Source: Theobroma cacao (lineage: Eukaryota; Streptophyta; Magnoliopsida; Malvales; Malvaceae). From it: a stretch of DNA of 64,000 nucleotides. The translations under genes were made by a program, and so were the position numbers. The notes under the pieces are model-generated. The model was not told where the DNA came from, searched no databases, and saw only the letters and a program-made list of their open reading frames with translations. Location: NCBI RefSeq assembly GCF_000208745.1, contig NC_030851.1, positions 12,326,948-12,390,947 of the forward strand, written 5' to 3'. Positions 12,459 through 26,012 of this stretch are shown one piece after another; position 1 is the first letter of the stretch; the number at the start of each line of letters is the position of its first letter.

Positions 12459-15376
12459 ATGGAAGTAGATGACAAGTTTCTCAACATGGGTTTTCTCATA
12501 GTAGCCACACTCGTAGTGGCCAAGCTTATATCTTTCCTCATAATGCCTAGATCCAAGAAGCGGCTGCCGCCGGTAATCAAAACCTGGCCGGTAATTGGTG
12601 GGCTCCTTCGATTCATAAAAGGGCCCATCGTGATGCTCCGGGAGGAGTACCCAAGGCTTGGCAATGTTTTCACGTTGAGCTTGTTTAACAAGAAGATAAC
12701 TTTCTTGATTGGGCCTGAGGTTTCAGCACACTTCTTTAAGGCTTCTGAATCAGACCTCAGCCAACAGGAAGTTTATCAGTTCAATGTGCCAACCTTTGGC
12801 CCTGGTGTGGTGTTTGATGTGGATTACTCAGTAAGGCAAGAGCAGTTCCGGTTCTTTACGGAAGCCCTTAGAGTTAATAAACTCAAGGGTTATGTGGATC
12901 AGATGGTTACAGAAGCTGAGGTAAGTGATTTGCTACAGATTCGGTTTATGTCAAAATTACTATTTCTGTTGTTTATATTTTGTATATCAGTATTTTCTGA
13001 AAACCCCGTATCTGACCCTAACAAAGAAGTGACTCTTATTTGATAGTGTTGTATTATGATATTCTGACAAGTGAAATTGAAGTTTTGACCAACATTCTGT
13101 TTGCGGTGGGCAATAAATGAACCCAGTTGAATAAGTGTTTTGTTTATTTCATTTTGGATTATGTGGACTTGAGATAGTGAACTCAGGAGCCTTCTTAGGA
13201 ATCTGCATAACTGAAGTTTAAAGTATAATCTGCACATGCAAATAAAGCTGTTTTGAATATTAATATTTCTGTCTTAAAAATCAAGTGACCATTATATTAC
13301 CATTACCAAGTTGTTGTGGTTCATATATACTGTTAGGTGATGTTTGGTACTTTACAATGTAATATGATTGCAAGTAACGTGATTACAATAAATATAATTG
13401 CAGGAAAAACAACATTACAGTGTTTGGTATATAAGTAAAATAATGATTAAAATATAAAAAAATAATATTATAGCGTTTGGTTTATAAGTACTTTGTTGAT
13501 AATATAATGTTAATTTTCAAAATTATTTTTATTTATTAAAATATAAATTTAATATATTTATATTTTTTATTATTAATTTTTATATAATATCATTTTTTAA
13601 ATATATTTTTAATGTCATATATTTTATTTTTATTTTTTATTATAATTTTATATATTTTATTTTTATTTTTTTAATATAATTTTTTATATTTTATATTTTA
13701 TATTTATTTTTTATCTATATTATATAAATTTTAATTTTTTATATTTTATTTTATTTTAATTTTTTATTTTTATATTATATATTTTTATTTTAATATTTTT
13801 TATTTTTATTATAACGTTATAAAATATTTTTAACAAAGTAATAAAGTTGAGGAGTAAAAGTGTCTTTAAAAACATTGTAGAGTGTAATGTAATGTGATTG
13901 CATTGGTTTTGGACTGCAATCACATTACATCCCTTGGTTGTAATGTGATCGTATTGCAATCTTACGTTACAGTGGTCTGTTACAAAACAAACACTGTAAT
14001 GTAATTTAATTAGACACATTGCAGGGAATGTACTCCCACTTCTCTCATACCAAATGCTACTTCATATCCTTTCCTTTTTTTTTTCCCTCCATGAGTAAGA
14101 GAGAACATAAGTCGGCTGGTTATTACATGATGATTGCCTGTGAATAACCCACTAAAGTTTAAACATTGGACTGCTCTGATGAATACAATTTACGGGGAAA
14201 TAAAAGGATGGTAAACATTAGGTACATTTGGGAGTCAATTGACATGTTGGTGAAGCAAAACCTGTGACTCTTTTACTGAAACTAAGGTTTCTTTTATGGT
14301 TCAATGTTACATGTGTTCACAATGTTGTAACTCCATAGTTCTGATTTTGTTGTCCAATGATCCTGGAATTGGTGCAGGACTACTTCTCAAAATGGGGGGA
14401 TAGTGGTGAGGTGGACCTCAAGTATGAGCTGGAGCATCTAATCATCTTGACTGCTAGTAGATGTCTCTTGGGTCGAGAAGTACGTGATAAGCTTTTTGAT
14501 GATGTATCTGCCCTCTTCCATGATCTTGACAATGGCATGCTCCCTATCAGTGTTATCTTCCCTTACCTTCCTATCCCTGCTCATCGCCGTCGTGACCAGG
14601 CTCGAAAGAAGCTTGCAGAAATCTTTGCAAATATCATAGCTTCCCGTAAAAGTGCTGGCAAGTCAGAGAACGACATGTTGCAATGTTTCATTGAATCTAA
14701 GTACAAAGATGGTCGCCCAACTACTGAGGCTGAAGTAACGGGGTTGCTCATTGCTGCTCTCTTTGCTGGGCAACATACCAGTTCCATCACCTCTACTTGG
14801 ACTGGTGCCTATTTCCTCCGTCACAAGGAGTTCCTATCTGCTGTGGTGGAGGAGCAGAAACAACTAATGCAAAAGCATGGAAGCAAGGTTGATCATGATA
14901 TCTTGTCTGAGATGGACACCTTGTATCGGTGCATTAAGGAAGCCCTGAGACTTCACCCCCCACTGATTATGCTTCTACGAAGCTCACACTGTGATTTTAG
15001 TGTAAAAACCCGAGATGGTAAAGAGTACGACATCCCAAAAGGTCATATTGTTGCAACATCACCAGCATTTTCGAACAGGCTTCCTTACATCTACAAGGAT
15101 CCAGACACATATGATCCCAATAGATTTTCTGTTGGGAGGGAAGAAGACAAGGTGGCAGGGGCTTTCTCGTATATTTCCTTCGGAGGTGGCAGGCACGGTT
15201 GCCTTGGTGAACCGTTTGCTTACCTTCAGATAAAGGCTATATGGAGCCATTTGTTGAGGAATTTTGAGTTGGAGCTTGTGTCACCTTTTCCTGAGACTGA
15301 CTGGAACGCAATGGTGGTTGGCGTGAAAGGTAAGGTGCTGGTTCGATACAAGCGGCGACAACTTTCTGTTAATTAG
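12459..15376 (+). CDS. CYP51G1: Sterol 14-alpha-demethylase, CYP51G family
   Basis: This P450 removes the 14-alpha-methyl group of obtusifoliol in plant sterol synthesis at the endoplasmic reticulum. Two exons, 12459-12920 and 14378-15376, join in frame (GT-AG intron of 1457 bp) to give 486 residues, the usual plant CYP51 length. Visible features are an N-terminal membrane anchor (about residues 10-28), a proline-rich hinge (RLPPVIKTWPVIGG), the substrate-contact region after residue 100, the I-helix AGQHTSS, the ExxR motif (KEALRLHPP), the PNRF segment and the heme loop FGGGRHGCLG with its cysteine ligand. No stop or frameshift is present, so it looks functional. The ATG has no competitor in frame. 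The intron contains a MITE-like insertion. Its neighbours are unrelated in pathway. Confidence 0.97.
13336..14060. mobile_element. MITE-like insertion in the CYP51 intron
   Basis: About 725 bp of very AT-rich DNA is bounded by GGTGATGTTTGGTA on the left and an inverted relative, TACCAAATGCTAC, on the right. Related GTGTTTGGT-type motifs recur inside at about 13420 and 13471, and in inverted form near 13978, with further inverted pairs built on GTAATGTGATTGCA. There is no coding capacity. The TTTGGTA-type ends suggest PIF/Harbinger or hAT, but no perfect target duplication is visible, so the exact ends are tentative and nested copies are possible. Confidence 0.5.
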
Positions 15377-16740
15377 CTAGATAATGTTTGTGGGTAACTA
15401 GCGGGTTTAATTTATTTTCTTTAGAATGTTGTTGCCCTATTTTTATTCTGTTTTTGAACTTTGGTATATTTGTTTTTGGTAGAGCGTTCTCTGGATTCTA
15501 TTTATAATGCTCTTTTGTCTATTTCTAGAATATTTATGATTAGTTTATAAGCAAAGTTCGGTTTCGGTGTTGTGTACCTGTTGGGTTCCTTCGTGAAGCA
15601 AATGAAGTTTTTATTAATCTTGACGTTAATTGGAAAGCGCTCGATGATTCTGTTTAATGCATACTTACTAGAATTGGGCGGCCAGATGAATACCATAGAT
15701 TGCTTATTGCACCCATTGTTTTTGATATGTTGAAATCAGCGCCACTCTCCCAAGTTGTTGATTGGGTATTCAAAAGGAAAGGCAGGTAAGGTAGTAAGTT
15801 ATAGAGCTTGAATACTGATTTTGCATTCTAGTCTGCGGGCGGCGACTAGTTCTGTTTGTCTCGGAACAAAACGAATAGTTCTGAACCAACCAGTGCCATT
15901 GCTGTGAAATTGAAATAAAGCAAGAAATAACAAGTTGTAGAGCAATGTTAATGGCAGTGAGGTAATAATTAATCTGATTATACTTTGCGACAACGGGGTC
16001 TGTGCAACCTGAGATGAGTCAGTTGACCGTCATTCTTGGCCTACCTTGCACTGCACACGATTCCTAGGAAGCTTGGCCTTTCTTTCTGATTATTATTGTA
16101 GGCTTGCAGTAAAAATGTTTCATCTACCCAACAAGACACTTGAAAAATGCATCATGAGTCAAGGATCTATGTCCAGAAAACTTGCTGACTCGAATTGAGT
16201 TGTGGGTAGGATATGACTCTGCAACGACAAAGATTCTAGGAATGACAAATTTTTCCACGTGTGAAGAGGAAACCAGAGTTCATCACTACCAGCAAAAGCA
16301 ACAGTATAAAACCGTCCTTACATATACACGTTACAAAAATTGACACCACCATGAACACCATGAAACGTTAAAAAACAGACCTTATCGTTTACTTGGCAAC
16401 ACCAAGAAACGTTAAAAACCAATTAGCACAGTGATCCTTAATTTCAAGAATAACTAGAATTTAGTGAATAGGACAATGGCTCTCTAGTTTCTTGACACAG
16501 ATTCTCCACGTTCTTTGCTCAATGTTTGCAATATTTTCTCCCAGGATGGTTAACTTTTAATCTCTGTATCGAGTATCCACAGTATCAGAGAACCTCCCTG
16601 GAACGAAAAGTTGTCTCGTGATTCATTGTCATGATGAATCCATTACCAGCTAAAAACGATAAAAGATAGCAAAATTTCTAACCTCAATATATATCCACTC
16701 TCTATATGTTGTCAGTGAGATGGCAACTTTTGACTAGAAA
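15377..16740. other. Intergenic, convergent 3' ends of CYP51 and FKBP19
   Basis: This spacer contains the 3' untranslated regions of two converging genes. The first ~150 bp after the CYP51 stop are T-rich with AATGTT-type signals. The 200-400 bp before 16741 should be the FKBP19 3'UTR. No other coding region or repeat is recognised. Confidence 0.6.
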
Positions 16741-19251
16741 TCAATTTGGAATGATTTTAAGGAGCTCAATATCAAACAGTAGAGTCTTGTCTATAAGCCC
16801 TTGGTTCCTGAGCACAAAATCCAAGGCTCGTTGACCCTGTGGAAGGCATCAAAACTGCATCATGTGGGTAAAAAGACCATAACACAAGTTATCACCGAAG
16901 ACACTTGAATTTTACCGAGAAGGTTGTTGGTCTGGGTCCACTTTTGTTGAAGTCATTTCCAGGATATCCCAGTTCTGGAGGCACTATGATCCTGCATCAC
17001 TGTGAAGTGGACTGTGAAATTTGCATACAATACGCTCACACAAAATATAAATGACTTAATCCTGATTTTCTTATATCATAATCAAGGGAAAAAGTGCCAA
17101 GTATCTGTCATCAACAGGTTCCGGAAGTTTTATAGCTTTCTCATAAAGTGGACTGCGCTGAATTCTGTGCTCAGATTGAGTAGAAGCAATGGAATGCATT
17201 TAGAAGCATTGATCAGGCATCCTTCTCTTACAGTATGCTATTCTCTTGGTCATCGGAAGACTTATTTGTGACAGATGATGTTGGTAGCCACAGGAGATTA
17301 TATAAAAGAGTATGAAATGTGTGAATAGAGCTAATAAACAGGTTATATGTGTCAGAAAGCAGAACAAGCACCTTCTAATGCCACCCAGAGCCATTCCTGA
17401 AACTGCTTCCTCAAAAGCTGGAATTACCTAAATTGGAACAAGATGAACTCATTTAAACTTTCCATTTTGATTATCCAATTTGTATTACTGAATTGTCTTC
17501 AATATCCATCTAAATACCAATATGCAGTTGCACCACATAAAAGGAAAATAACTCAAAAATTTTAAAAAGGGAGAAATATTAACTACTTGAGGAACATGTG
17601 AGACCATAAACAAGCATGAATTTTAATCAAGTATGTCATTCTGTTTTAGAACGCAAAAACTAAAATGAAATTAGAAGTATCTTCTACATTCCTAAGTGGT
17701 AAGGATAACACTATGTTCTACAACTACTCACCTCTTGGGATCCAAGTCTGAATTTGAAAAAGTCTTTGTCATCTCCCTGCATATTTTAAAACAGATATAA
17801 TTATGTTTAATCAACTAATACACAATGAAGTCCAGTATTAAGATGAGAAACATTATGTACCACAAAGGAACCGCCTTTTGTCTTGTTTCGAGCTTCAAAT
17901 ATGCGGCCGTAATATCCTATAGTGTAACCATCCCAATCAACCTACAATATATAGTTCATAGCTCATAAACTGCTTGAACTAGCTTGGACAAAATAATAAT
18001 GATAGTTGTGCACTATATCTGTAGATACAAAAATTATGTTACATTTTCATGTTAACTAATTGAAATATGATCCTGTGCAACCCGCAAAACTCCAGACTCA
18101 ATAATATTTGCAGAGATCCCATATGGTTGTATTAACGGTTCTCTTAAGACTATATTGTATCATAGCATAAAGGACGCAGGCCGTTTAGAAGGATCTATTC
18201 AGGTATCGCTACCATGATATTATGCTATTTTTTACCAATGCTTATCTTTGCATTGTCCAAAGGTTCATCCCAGCAAATCAAAATAGCTAAACAACTATTG
18301 AAATTACAAAGAATGCTCGTACTTTTAAGTGAGATCAACATATTTTATTCTGTCTGAAATTATCATCGTTTCAACTGGATGCTTATTCTAGATCAAAAAT
18401 TTGGCTGACAAAAACAATTTACTGTTAACATGCTTTAACAAGTATTTACAAATTGTTACATACCACGACTGTCTGTCCCATCTTTGGTGTAGGGCCATCC
18501 CCCACCCGCAAGTCCTACATCCTCATCAAAATTTTGAATAAGAATACACCAATTAAACTATGAATTTTTGAACAGATAACAATGGACATTTTTCCCTTAA
18601 ATGTACTCCTAATAATTGACCTTGTACTGAAGACCTGATTCGGTTTCTGTGTAGTCCGGAAACCGCATTTTCGTCTTCCCATAATCCTTTCCCCTAAGTG
18701 CTGGCACTGTTTTTCCAAATTCCAACCATTTGTGTCAACTAATTAGCACAAGAGTAAGTATTTCTTATCGCTTTAATATTCACCATGTGAAAATTAGTAA
18801 CAAAGAAGTAGACTTGGGTGGTGAAATGCATAAAAAATAAATTCAAATTGATTTAAAACTCGGAATTCCTGATAAAGAAAGAAAATTACTGTCGGTAAAT
18901 CCAGATGAGGCGGCCATCGCTATTCCATTTTCTTCCTGGGAAGGATCCCAGAATGCTCCAGCTACTAAGCCCACCGCTGCTATTACCACTAATTCTCTTC
19001 GTTCAATCAGCTGAGATTGTTGTTGTTGATGCTCCTGCTGCTGAACTGAAAGAGATGCTTTGGGTCCATACCGTCTCTGAAATGAAATAACCAACTAGCA
19101 ATACATTTTACTTTACCATAGATCATAAACTTGGGCGTTAGAATTTATGAGGCAATTGATGCAATGACGGAGGACTTACCCTGGTCGAAGCTCTTCCAGA
19201 GAAAAACGTAAGGGATTGCGGCAGAGATCCAGCTACTGAAATTGACGCCAT
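16741..19251 (-). CDS. FKBP19: FKBP-type peptidyl-prolyl isomerase, thylakoid lumen
   Basis: Nine exons on the minus strand (19251-19180, 19076-18890, 18706-18621, 18514-18464, 17941-17861, 17776-17732, 17427-17372, 16991-16916, 16836-16741) give 249 residues with all junctions GT-AG and in phase. The N-terminus is a Ser/Ala-rich plastid transit peptide. It is followed by IERRELVVIAAVGLVAGA, a twin-arginine plus hydrophobic segment typical of lumen targeting by the plastid Tat path. The FKBP domain covers roughly the last 170 residues (VDWDGYTIGYYGRIFEA, EEAVSGMALGG, IIVPPELGYPGND, LLFDIELLKIIPN). I recognise it as the FKBP19 subfamily from the exon-by-exon match to what I know of Arabidopsis At5g13410. 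Lumenal FKBPs are thought to assist photosynthetic complexes; rotamase activity is not assured, since many lack it. It lies next to transaldolase on the same strand. Confidence 0.93.
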
Positions 19252-20461
19252 CAAACTATTTTAGTTCCGTGACGTAGGAAAGCCGGTTAGGGAGAGAAAC
19301 AGAGAGAGTTTCTACGCGGGAAGATGATGGCCTCAGCTTTTTGGAGAGCCTTTCCACGGTTCTGCCCCTCCTTATATTTATCGTCTTTATGGGACCCAGC
19401 TACATTTTTTTCCATTTTATATATGGAGTTTGTAATTTAACCCGTCACTACTATTAATTATGTCGACCTAAAAAATTTTGTGGTTTTTTTATATTTAGTA
19501 TTTAAAAATTTTTTAAATTATTTTTTAATAAATTTAAATATTTTTTTATTTTTGATTACTTTCAATTAAGATTTATATATTTTTATTTTAGATTAAATAA
19601 ATTTTTATAATTAATAATAAATTTATTATTATTTGTTATTTTTTATATTTTTATTTTAAATTAAATAAATTTTTATAACTAACAATAGATTAATTATCTT
19701 TTGTCAAAATATTATTTATTATTTTATATATTTTTATTTCAAATTAAATAAATTTTTATAATTAACGATTAATTAATTATTATTTGTCAAAATGTCTCTT
19801 ATTATTTTGTATCCATATAATGTTGGCTTGAAAGGTAAATAATATCATATGACTATATTATCATATTACATCATTATCCAACATGTTACATGATATAAAA
19901 TAACAATGATATTTTAACTAATAATAATTAATCAATCATTAGTAAATATATTCTTAAAGTTTTGATTTGCTTAACGATTTGATTAAACTTTTTTAGAAAT
20001 TATATATTCTTTGCAATCTGTTTGATGTTTCCAAAACTGCCAACCAAAGGACCAATTGTATCTTAACATTAATTAAAAAACATAGGTAAGATCCGAGGAC
20101 GGGGTTTTACGAAGAAACAATGGACTATCAAATTAGCAACGTTGATCAAAATGTTACCATTTATTTAGACAAGTATTATGTTTGACATTCCCACCAAGAA
20201 CCACAAATATACTGGTATCATACCCACAACAACACATCTGCAACTTCATGATTAGCATGCAATAACAACTTATAAAAGAGACTCAGTGAAGGGCAGAAAC
20301 AAGCACAAATTTAAAATTTCATTAAACAAGCACTATCCCTTTATAATACATAACATTCACCGTCTTACAAAACGCTCACCAACTAACTTTACAGCAGGAA
20401 CCAAGGACCTGCTTGGTTTATTCAGTTGCGGTGACAGCAAAACAAGCATATCACAAGGCCT
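19252..20461. other. FKBP19 promoter side and transaldolase 3' side
   Basis: The segment holds the FKBP19 5'UTR and promoter (a weak TATA-like TAAATATAAG on the minus strand near 19371-19380), then about 600 bp of AT-rich DNA with repeated TTTTTATTTTAAATTAAATAAATTT-like phrases (19570-19760), then the transaldolase 3'UTR from about 20250. No gene is seen. Confidence 0.55.
19568..19762. repeat. Diverged AT-rich tandem repeat
   Basis: Three or four copies of a unit of about 80 bp share the cores AAATAAATTTTTATAA and TAATTATTATTTGTCA. The copies are imperfect. There is no coding potential; this probably arose by slippage or is part of an old MITE. Confidence 0.45.
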
Positions 20462-23265
20462 TTACAGGCTAACCAATTTAAGAGAGTTTGCCTTCTCTTG
20501 CAAGGTGTCAAGAAGGCTGTCAAAGCTCTTCTTGAAAGCTTCGACTCCCTCGTCTTCGAGCTGTGAGCCTACATAGCCCCAGTCAATCCCCAACTTCTCA
20601 AGTGCACTATAGATGCCTTCAGCTTCAGACACATTTGTGTCAATTGTCCTTGACACTGTGCCATGATCGACGAAGGCTTGGAGAGCTTGGTCAGGCATGG
20701 TTGAAACCTGCAACAGCACAAATGACAATAACTTAATGAAAATTATTCATCAACTCAGGTTCAAAAACCATGTCTTTATTCAAATATTTATTCAACATGA
20801 AGAAAGCTCACTGTATCAGGTCCAATTAGAGGAGCAACGTATAGAGTGTCAGGGTAAGCAGGGTTCTTGACACTAGTTGAGGCCCAGAGCAACCTCTGTT
20901 TCTTGGCACCCTTCTTCACCAAAGCCTCCCACCTTGGACCAGAGAATTTCTTCTGGTAGAGCTGGTATGCCAGAGCTGCTTGAGCTACTGCAGCCTAACA
21001 AATATTAAGCATGCCACGGCATGAGCATATCTCGACATGTAGTGCAATTAATATTCAAAGTGTAAGAACATGTATATTGCAGTTTAGTCACCTTTCCTCG
21101 AAGATCAAGGGCCTCTGGTGTTCCAATCTTTTCGAGCATTTTGTCAATGAGAGTGTCTACCCGACTGACAAAGAAGGAAGCAACACTTGTAACCCTAGAG
21201 AGATCACTCAGCCCAGAAGCCTCAAGGCCATCCAAGTAAGCATCAATGACAGCTTCATATCTAGCAAGTGAGAATATGAGCTGTGCATACACATAAGAAT
21301 AGAAAGTTTAGAACATGAAAGAAACAAAGCTAGTCTAGATTTACATGTAAATATGTCCACAATTTTCTAAAACTTCCCTGAAACAAGTGCAGAACTACAA
21401 TAGCCCAAACAGTCAAAAGTGCCAGAAATGTCATGATTGGAAAGCTCTGTTGATAGGGTTAAAATGGTTCTTAACTTGATTATCAGTCAATGGCCCATCT
21501 AAAGCATTAGTTCTTAGGATTGGTATAACAGTAACATGTTCATTACGCACAATAGTGAAACAGACGCGTGCAGCACAATACTATGGATAATAGCTACACA
21601 TTCTAAGTTAAGCAAGTAAATTAGTAGTTAGTAGTAACTTACAGTGACATTGACGCTTATGCCTTTTGAAATAACTTCCTTGATGGAAGGAATACATGGT
21701 GCTGTTGCAGGAATTTTAATGTAGACATTGGGACAATCAACCACTTTATGAAGATATTTAGCCGCCTCAATGGTCCCTTCAGTATCATCAGCAAGTCTGG
21801 GAGAAACCTCAACAGAAACATAACCATCACCACCATCTGTTTGATCATAGATTGGCTCAAAAAGTTTACAGGCATCTTGAATGTCCTTCACCACTAACTC
21901 CCAATATGCACTTTCGATATCTTTTCCAGACTGTACAAGTTCCCTGAAAATCCCAGTAATTTTAAAGAGAATGATATGATTATTGAAAAGATCAGAGGTT
22001 CAATTCTCATTTCTCAAATACCAAGTGATCGTGATAAACACCAACTCAGGTTAGATAAGCATGCCTTGTTTTTCCTCTAGCTTCCATTTTCATTTTTCTT
22101 TAGTGCTGAGGCAAAGTGTTTAGGGTATATTATGACATGAAAACCAAAGCCTCAATGCAATTGTCTACTTTGCATCATGAATCAACTTCCTATGCTATTC
22201 ATCACAAAACTTTAAATGATGGGTCACCAAGATTACCTGAATTGATCATTATAAGCATTTGACGACGATATAGCCTTCTGGAAAATCTGCAATCACATTT
22301 TTCAAACTCGTTGCAGGAGATCACAATTGACAAATAACACAAACTAAAACCATAGCAGGTACTTACCGCTGGGTTGCTAGTTACACCTCTAACCCCACTT
22401 GCAATCAGTGGCAGCAAATCAGTCACTGGCCTGCAAAGGTTGTCATACCATGGACTCTGCCCTTCTTTTTCATAGAGATCATGTAGTGTAGTCCTCTTAA
22501 CTGAACTACCGTTTCCATCAGCAAGAGAACATCTGACACTGCAATAAAAAAACACAGTTGGAAAATCAAAGAAGCCTATAAATTGGAAGGGTAAATTAGC
22601 AAGCAAGCAACTAAAATGAAAGCAATGCACCACTTTTTCTAGTAAATCTCATTCGCAGTGTTACAAATACAATAAGCAATGCCGAGAATAGTATCTTGAA
22701 ATTGCATGTAAAAGTATCCATCTCTGGTCAAAACCCTGACCGACTTACTTGAAAACAATCCTTCCAATTTCCAAATAATAGATCTTGGAAAAAGTGTGCA
22801 GAGAACAACAAAGGATTCTCTTTTCAACAAAAAAAAAAATCAAGAGTTACAGAATGTTGATGATAAGAAATGAATCAAAGCAAAGCCATTTATATGTGAA
22901 ATCAAGAAATGAAGATCAAAATATCTGCATGCATCAACAAAAACTTCCACAAAGAGGAAGGTTTAAGACTTTAAGACCAATCAACATCTAGCACTGTTTA
23001 CATCACCCAACAAAGAAAAAACCAAAAAACCCGGAAATCAATTTGAGAAAGGGCGTCAAGGTAAAGCAAATACTTACACCAAAGAGCCCTTTAAAAGGTG
23101 GTTGTTGGTCAAGGACAAGCTAGACGATGAAACCAGCTTGGAGCCAAAACTACCCGTGGCACGGAACCCAACGAAGCATTTAAGCGATGAAGAAGATCTG
23201 GGTTTGAAAGATGATGAGAGAGATGCGGCTGGGTTGGGATTAGAGAGCTTGGAAATGGTTGCCAT
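20462..23265 (-). CDS. TAL: Transaldolase, plastid form
   Basis: Transaldolase moves a dihydroxyacetone unit between sugar phosphates in the non-oxidative pentose phosphate pathway. Seven exons (23265-23078, 22538-22367, 22286-22237, 21943-21643, 21280-21092, 20994-20812, 20707-20462) join in phase to 442 residues. Residues 1 to about 60 are Ser-rich with few acidic residues, a plastid transit peptide. Landmarks are [16 protein letters not shown], the GVTSNPAIFQ loop, [13 protein letters not shown], and VYIKIPAT, whose second lysine-containing motif holds the Schiff-base lysine. SVNVTLIFS and FVSRVDT follow, with the plant-type C-terminal extension ([20 protein letters not shown]). No lesion is seen. 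It corresponds to the At5g13420 type and lies between FKBP19 and, further along, the Rieske locus. Confidence 0.95.
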
Positions 23266-23407
23266 AGGGAAAGATCAAAGGATCAGAAAATGAAGAGAGC
23301 GGGGGGTGGTTGGTGAACGAAGGAGGCTATGTAAAAAAGATTTCGTTATTTTAACTTTACGATAGGAACGATGAAAAAATAAAAATTGGATGCAGAGTCG
23401 TTTTGGC

Positions 23408-23415
23408 TTATATAG
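23408..23415 (-). promoter_or_regulatory. TATA box of transaldolase gene
   Basis: On the minus strand the sequence reads TATATAAG, about 145 bp before the ATG at 23265, which leaves a 5'UTR of about 110 nt. A pyrimidine-rich leader lies between. Confidence 0.6.
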
Positions 23416-25554
23416 CAAGGGGTCGGAGGTTTGGAAGAGTAGAGAACGGCACCTTTCGATTGACCCAACGGGCAGGTGAAGACATTTGATGGATGGATGG
23501 ATGGGTAGGAGGAAGGGCAATCTCGGAAAACGAATTTAGTTTACCTATTTCTTTTGGATGCAGACTCCATTTCACGCTGACGTCATAATTTTATCTCTAT
23601 TTGCTTTGAAGATTTTGTCAAAGCTTTCGCTTCCATTTTTCTTTTATTTTCTAATTTTGCAATTTTTCCTTTTTGTGGAGTGCTGACGCAGTCTAATATT
23701 TCCCACACAAAATAGAATCGCTATTATAATTAATCCTTCTTTAAAAAAAATTATCTTTTAATTCGTACGAAATTGTCTATATTATAGTATAATTCTAACC
23801 ATCTAATTTATAGTCCAACATAAGAAATAATTTCAATTTATCTTTCTACATTTATAATTTATAAAAGTGTACTTTTTTTTAACATGTTAGAGTGTAAATT
23901 TATCTTCCTATTTTATTTAGTGGTTTAGAGTCTGTCATTTTAACACTTTCTTTTTGAAATTCAAATTTATCATCAATCTTCTAATAATTGCAATTTTAGC
24001 ACTATACTTTTGAAATTGAAAAATGAAAGATTTGAGTTTTATCTATTTAAATAGGAAAAAGATATATTAACCAAATGTTTGAGCGTAAAACTGCATTTTT
24101 AATTTGAAGCAAATATAGTCAATTGTATCTACAAAGGAATATTTTGTTAAAATATTTTTGTTTGAATGAATTTTAAAATTAAAAAAATGAAGTGGCAAAA
24201 CGAAATATTGAATGGCAAAGAAAACATCTTTGGAAATACCCAACTTAGAAAAACAAAAATTAAAGTGCCCTTTATTTTAAAATTTTAAAATAATTTCATC
24301 AATAAAAATTTTAATTTGTTTTTAAAGGAAATAATAAAGGGGGAAAGAAAAGTGGAGGGAGAGGAAGGGGAAGTGTATAATCTGGCCATCTAGCATCAAT
24401 TTGGAATCATTGGCCAATTTTGCTTGGGTGAGAAAGAATAGCGGTGGGAGAAGAAGAAAAGAGAGAGAGCCCATGAAAAGAAAAAAAGTAGAAGGAGGGG
24501 AAAATGAAAAAAGAGAGGAAAAAGGAAGAGAGAGGGAAAGCTTTACGTCAAATACTTTACAAGAAGTATATAGGATACTTCAATCTCATGTCGGGTGAGT
24601 GTGGGATCTTAAAAGGTTTAAGTGAACGTTGCATACCTTCTTAAGTTAAATGAGAGAGGATAATGATTTTATAGCAAAGTGGTATTAGAGAGTACCCTAC
24701 TTACGCTCAATTTTAGAAGGGCGATCGATAGAAATGAAGGCACCGTCGGATTGGGTTGGAGAAAGAGTTGCACCAAATGCTTTAGATAACATAGGCAAAG
24801 TGCTTTAATCCCACATCAAGGAGATATTGGGAGGTTTAGGTATGTGTTACGCATCTCATCAAGTTAATCGAGAGAATGTGATGATCTTATAACAAAGTGG
24901 TACTAGAGCAAACCTTACCTAAACCCAATCTATGCCAACACCTCTAAAAGGAAGGCAAATAAGGTGATTGATGACAATGAAAATGAAAATTTGAAAATTT
25001 TACAAGTATGGACATTGCATACTTCATCAAATTATCATTTTAGAAAAAGGGTAATGACCTCGTAAGAAAACCATCATCTTACTCGTTGATGATGATCTGG
25101 AGTCGTGCTTACATATTTGACATAAAACAAGAAAAAGGAAGAAGAGAGGAAGGACTTGCAATGATAGAAAAAGAAAAGGAAGAATAAGATAGAATTAGGG
25201 AAAAGAACAAGTGTTTAAGCACGACCCCATGGAGAGGAGAAAGTAAAAACAGAAAAGAAAAAAAAATTTAATTTTTCACATGAAAATTCAACCTCATTAT
25301 TTTAACTCTATTTTTTTAAAATCAATAAATTTATTATTTTTTATTATTAGATAATAATATTCTATGAATTTTTTTTTGTTACAATTGATTATATTTATTT
25401 GAAATTTAAAAGCATAGTGCTAACATTACATTGAAAGATCAACGATAAATCTAGACCAATATAATAAATAGAATGACAAATTTGCATGTTACCTCTTTTA
25501 GTAAATGATAAGATGTAATTTGCAAAGATATCATTACAATATTATGGTCTTGGG
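23416..25554. other. Intergenic with old repeat debris
   Basis: No gene is seen. The sequence is AT-rich with purine-rich parts (24320-24540, GA-rich). Two diverged copies of a segment about 200 bp apart lie at about 24600-24690 and 24805-24905: both read roughly 'wait-for-vowel' style phrases such as GAGAGGATAATGATTTTATAGCAAAGTGGTA against GAGAATGTGATGATCTTATAACAAAGTGGTA in pieces. These look like remnants of a repeat family and not a gene. Confidence 0.45.
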
Positions 25555-25859
25555 TGTTATGGAAATATGTGAATATCCATTGTATTTCATAATACCCAAT
25601 GTACTCCCCATATCCAATGAACATATTTATGTTGGTACATCCTTATCTCCTAGTTACATCCAGTATATATACATTCCTATCTATTAAGTTCATCCTCTCT
25701 ATTTATGTAAATTCATTCCCCCCTCCACTTATGTGTGCCTATAAATAGAGACATTATAGTTGATGGTATAGATACTAAAACAAGAAATGAAATAAAAGAT
25801 CTTCTTGCATTCTTACTACTTCTCTATAATATTCTCTTTCAAAGTTATATTTCACAATA
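25555..25859 (+). repeat. 5' LTR of the copia element
   Basis: Starts TGTTATGG and ends in TTCACAATA (CA end mutated compared with the 3' copy). A TATA box in CCTATAAATAGAG (25739-25751) is a plausible U3 promoter. The sequence after the LTR, GTTATCAGCAC, is a partial initiator-Met-type primer site. Confidence 0.8.
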
Positions 25860-26012
25860 TGTTATCAGCACAAGGTTCTAACCAACTGAAAAGCTAATTT
25901 TTATTATTCTTCAATCATTTAGATTTTAATTTTGTATATCGTCCAACCGGCTTAAAGCCAACAACAGACCTTGAGCCTCTTTTCATCCCTTGAAACGGTA
26001 ATGGGCCCTTAA

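Noticed and set aside
20286..20576. 96-codon plus frame
   Set aside because: Antisense to the transaldolase last exon and 3'UTR.
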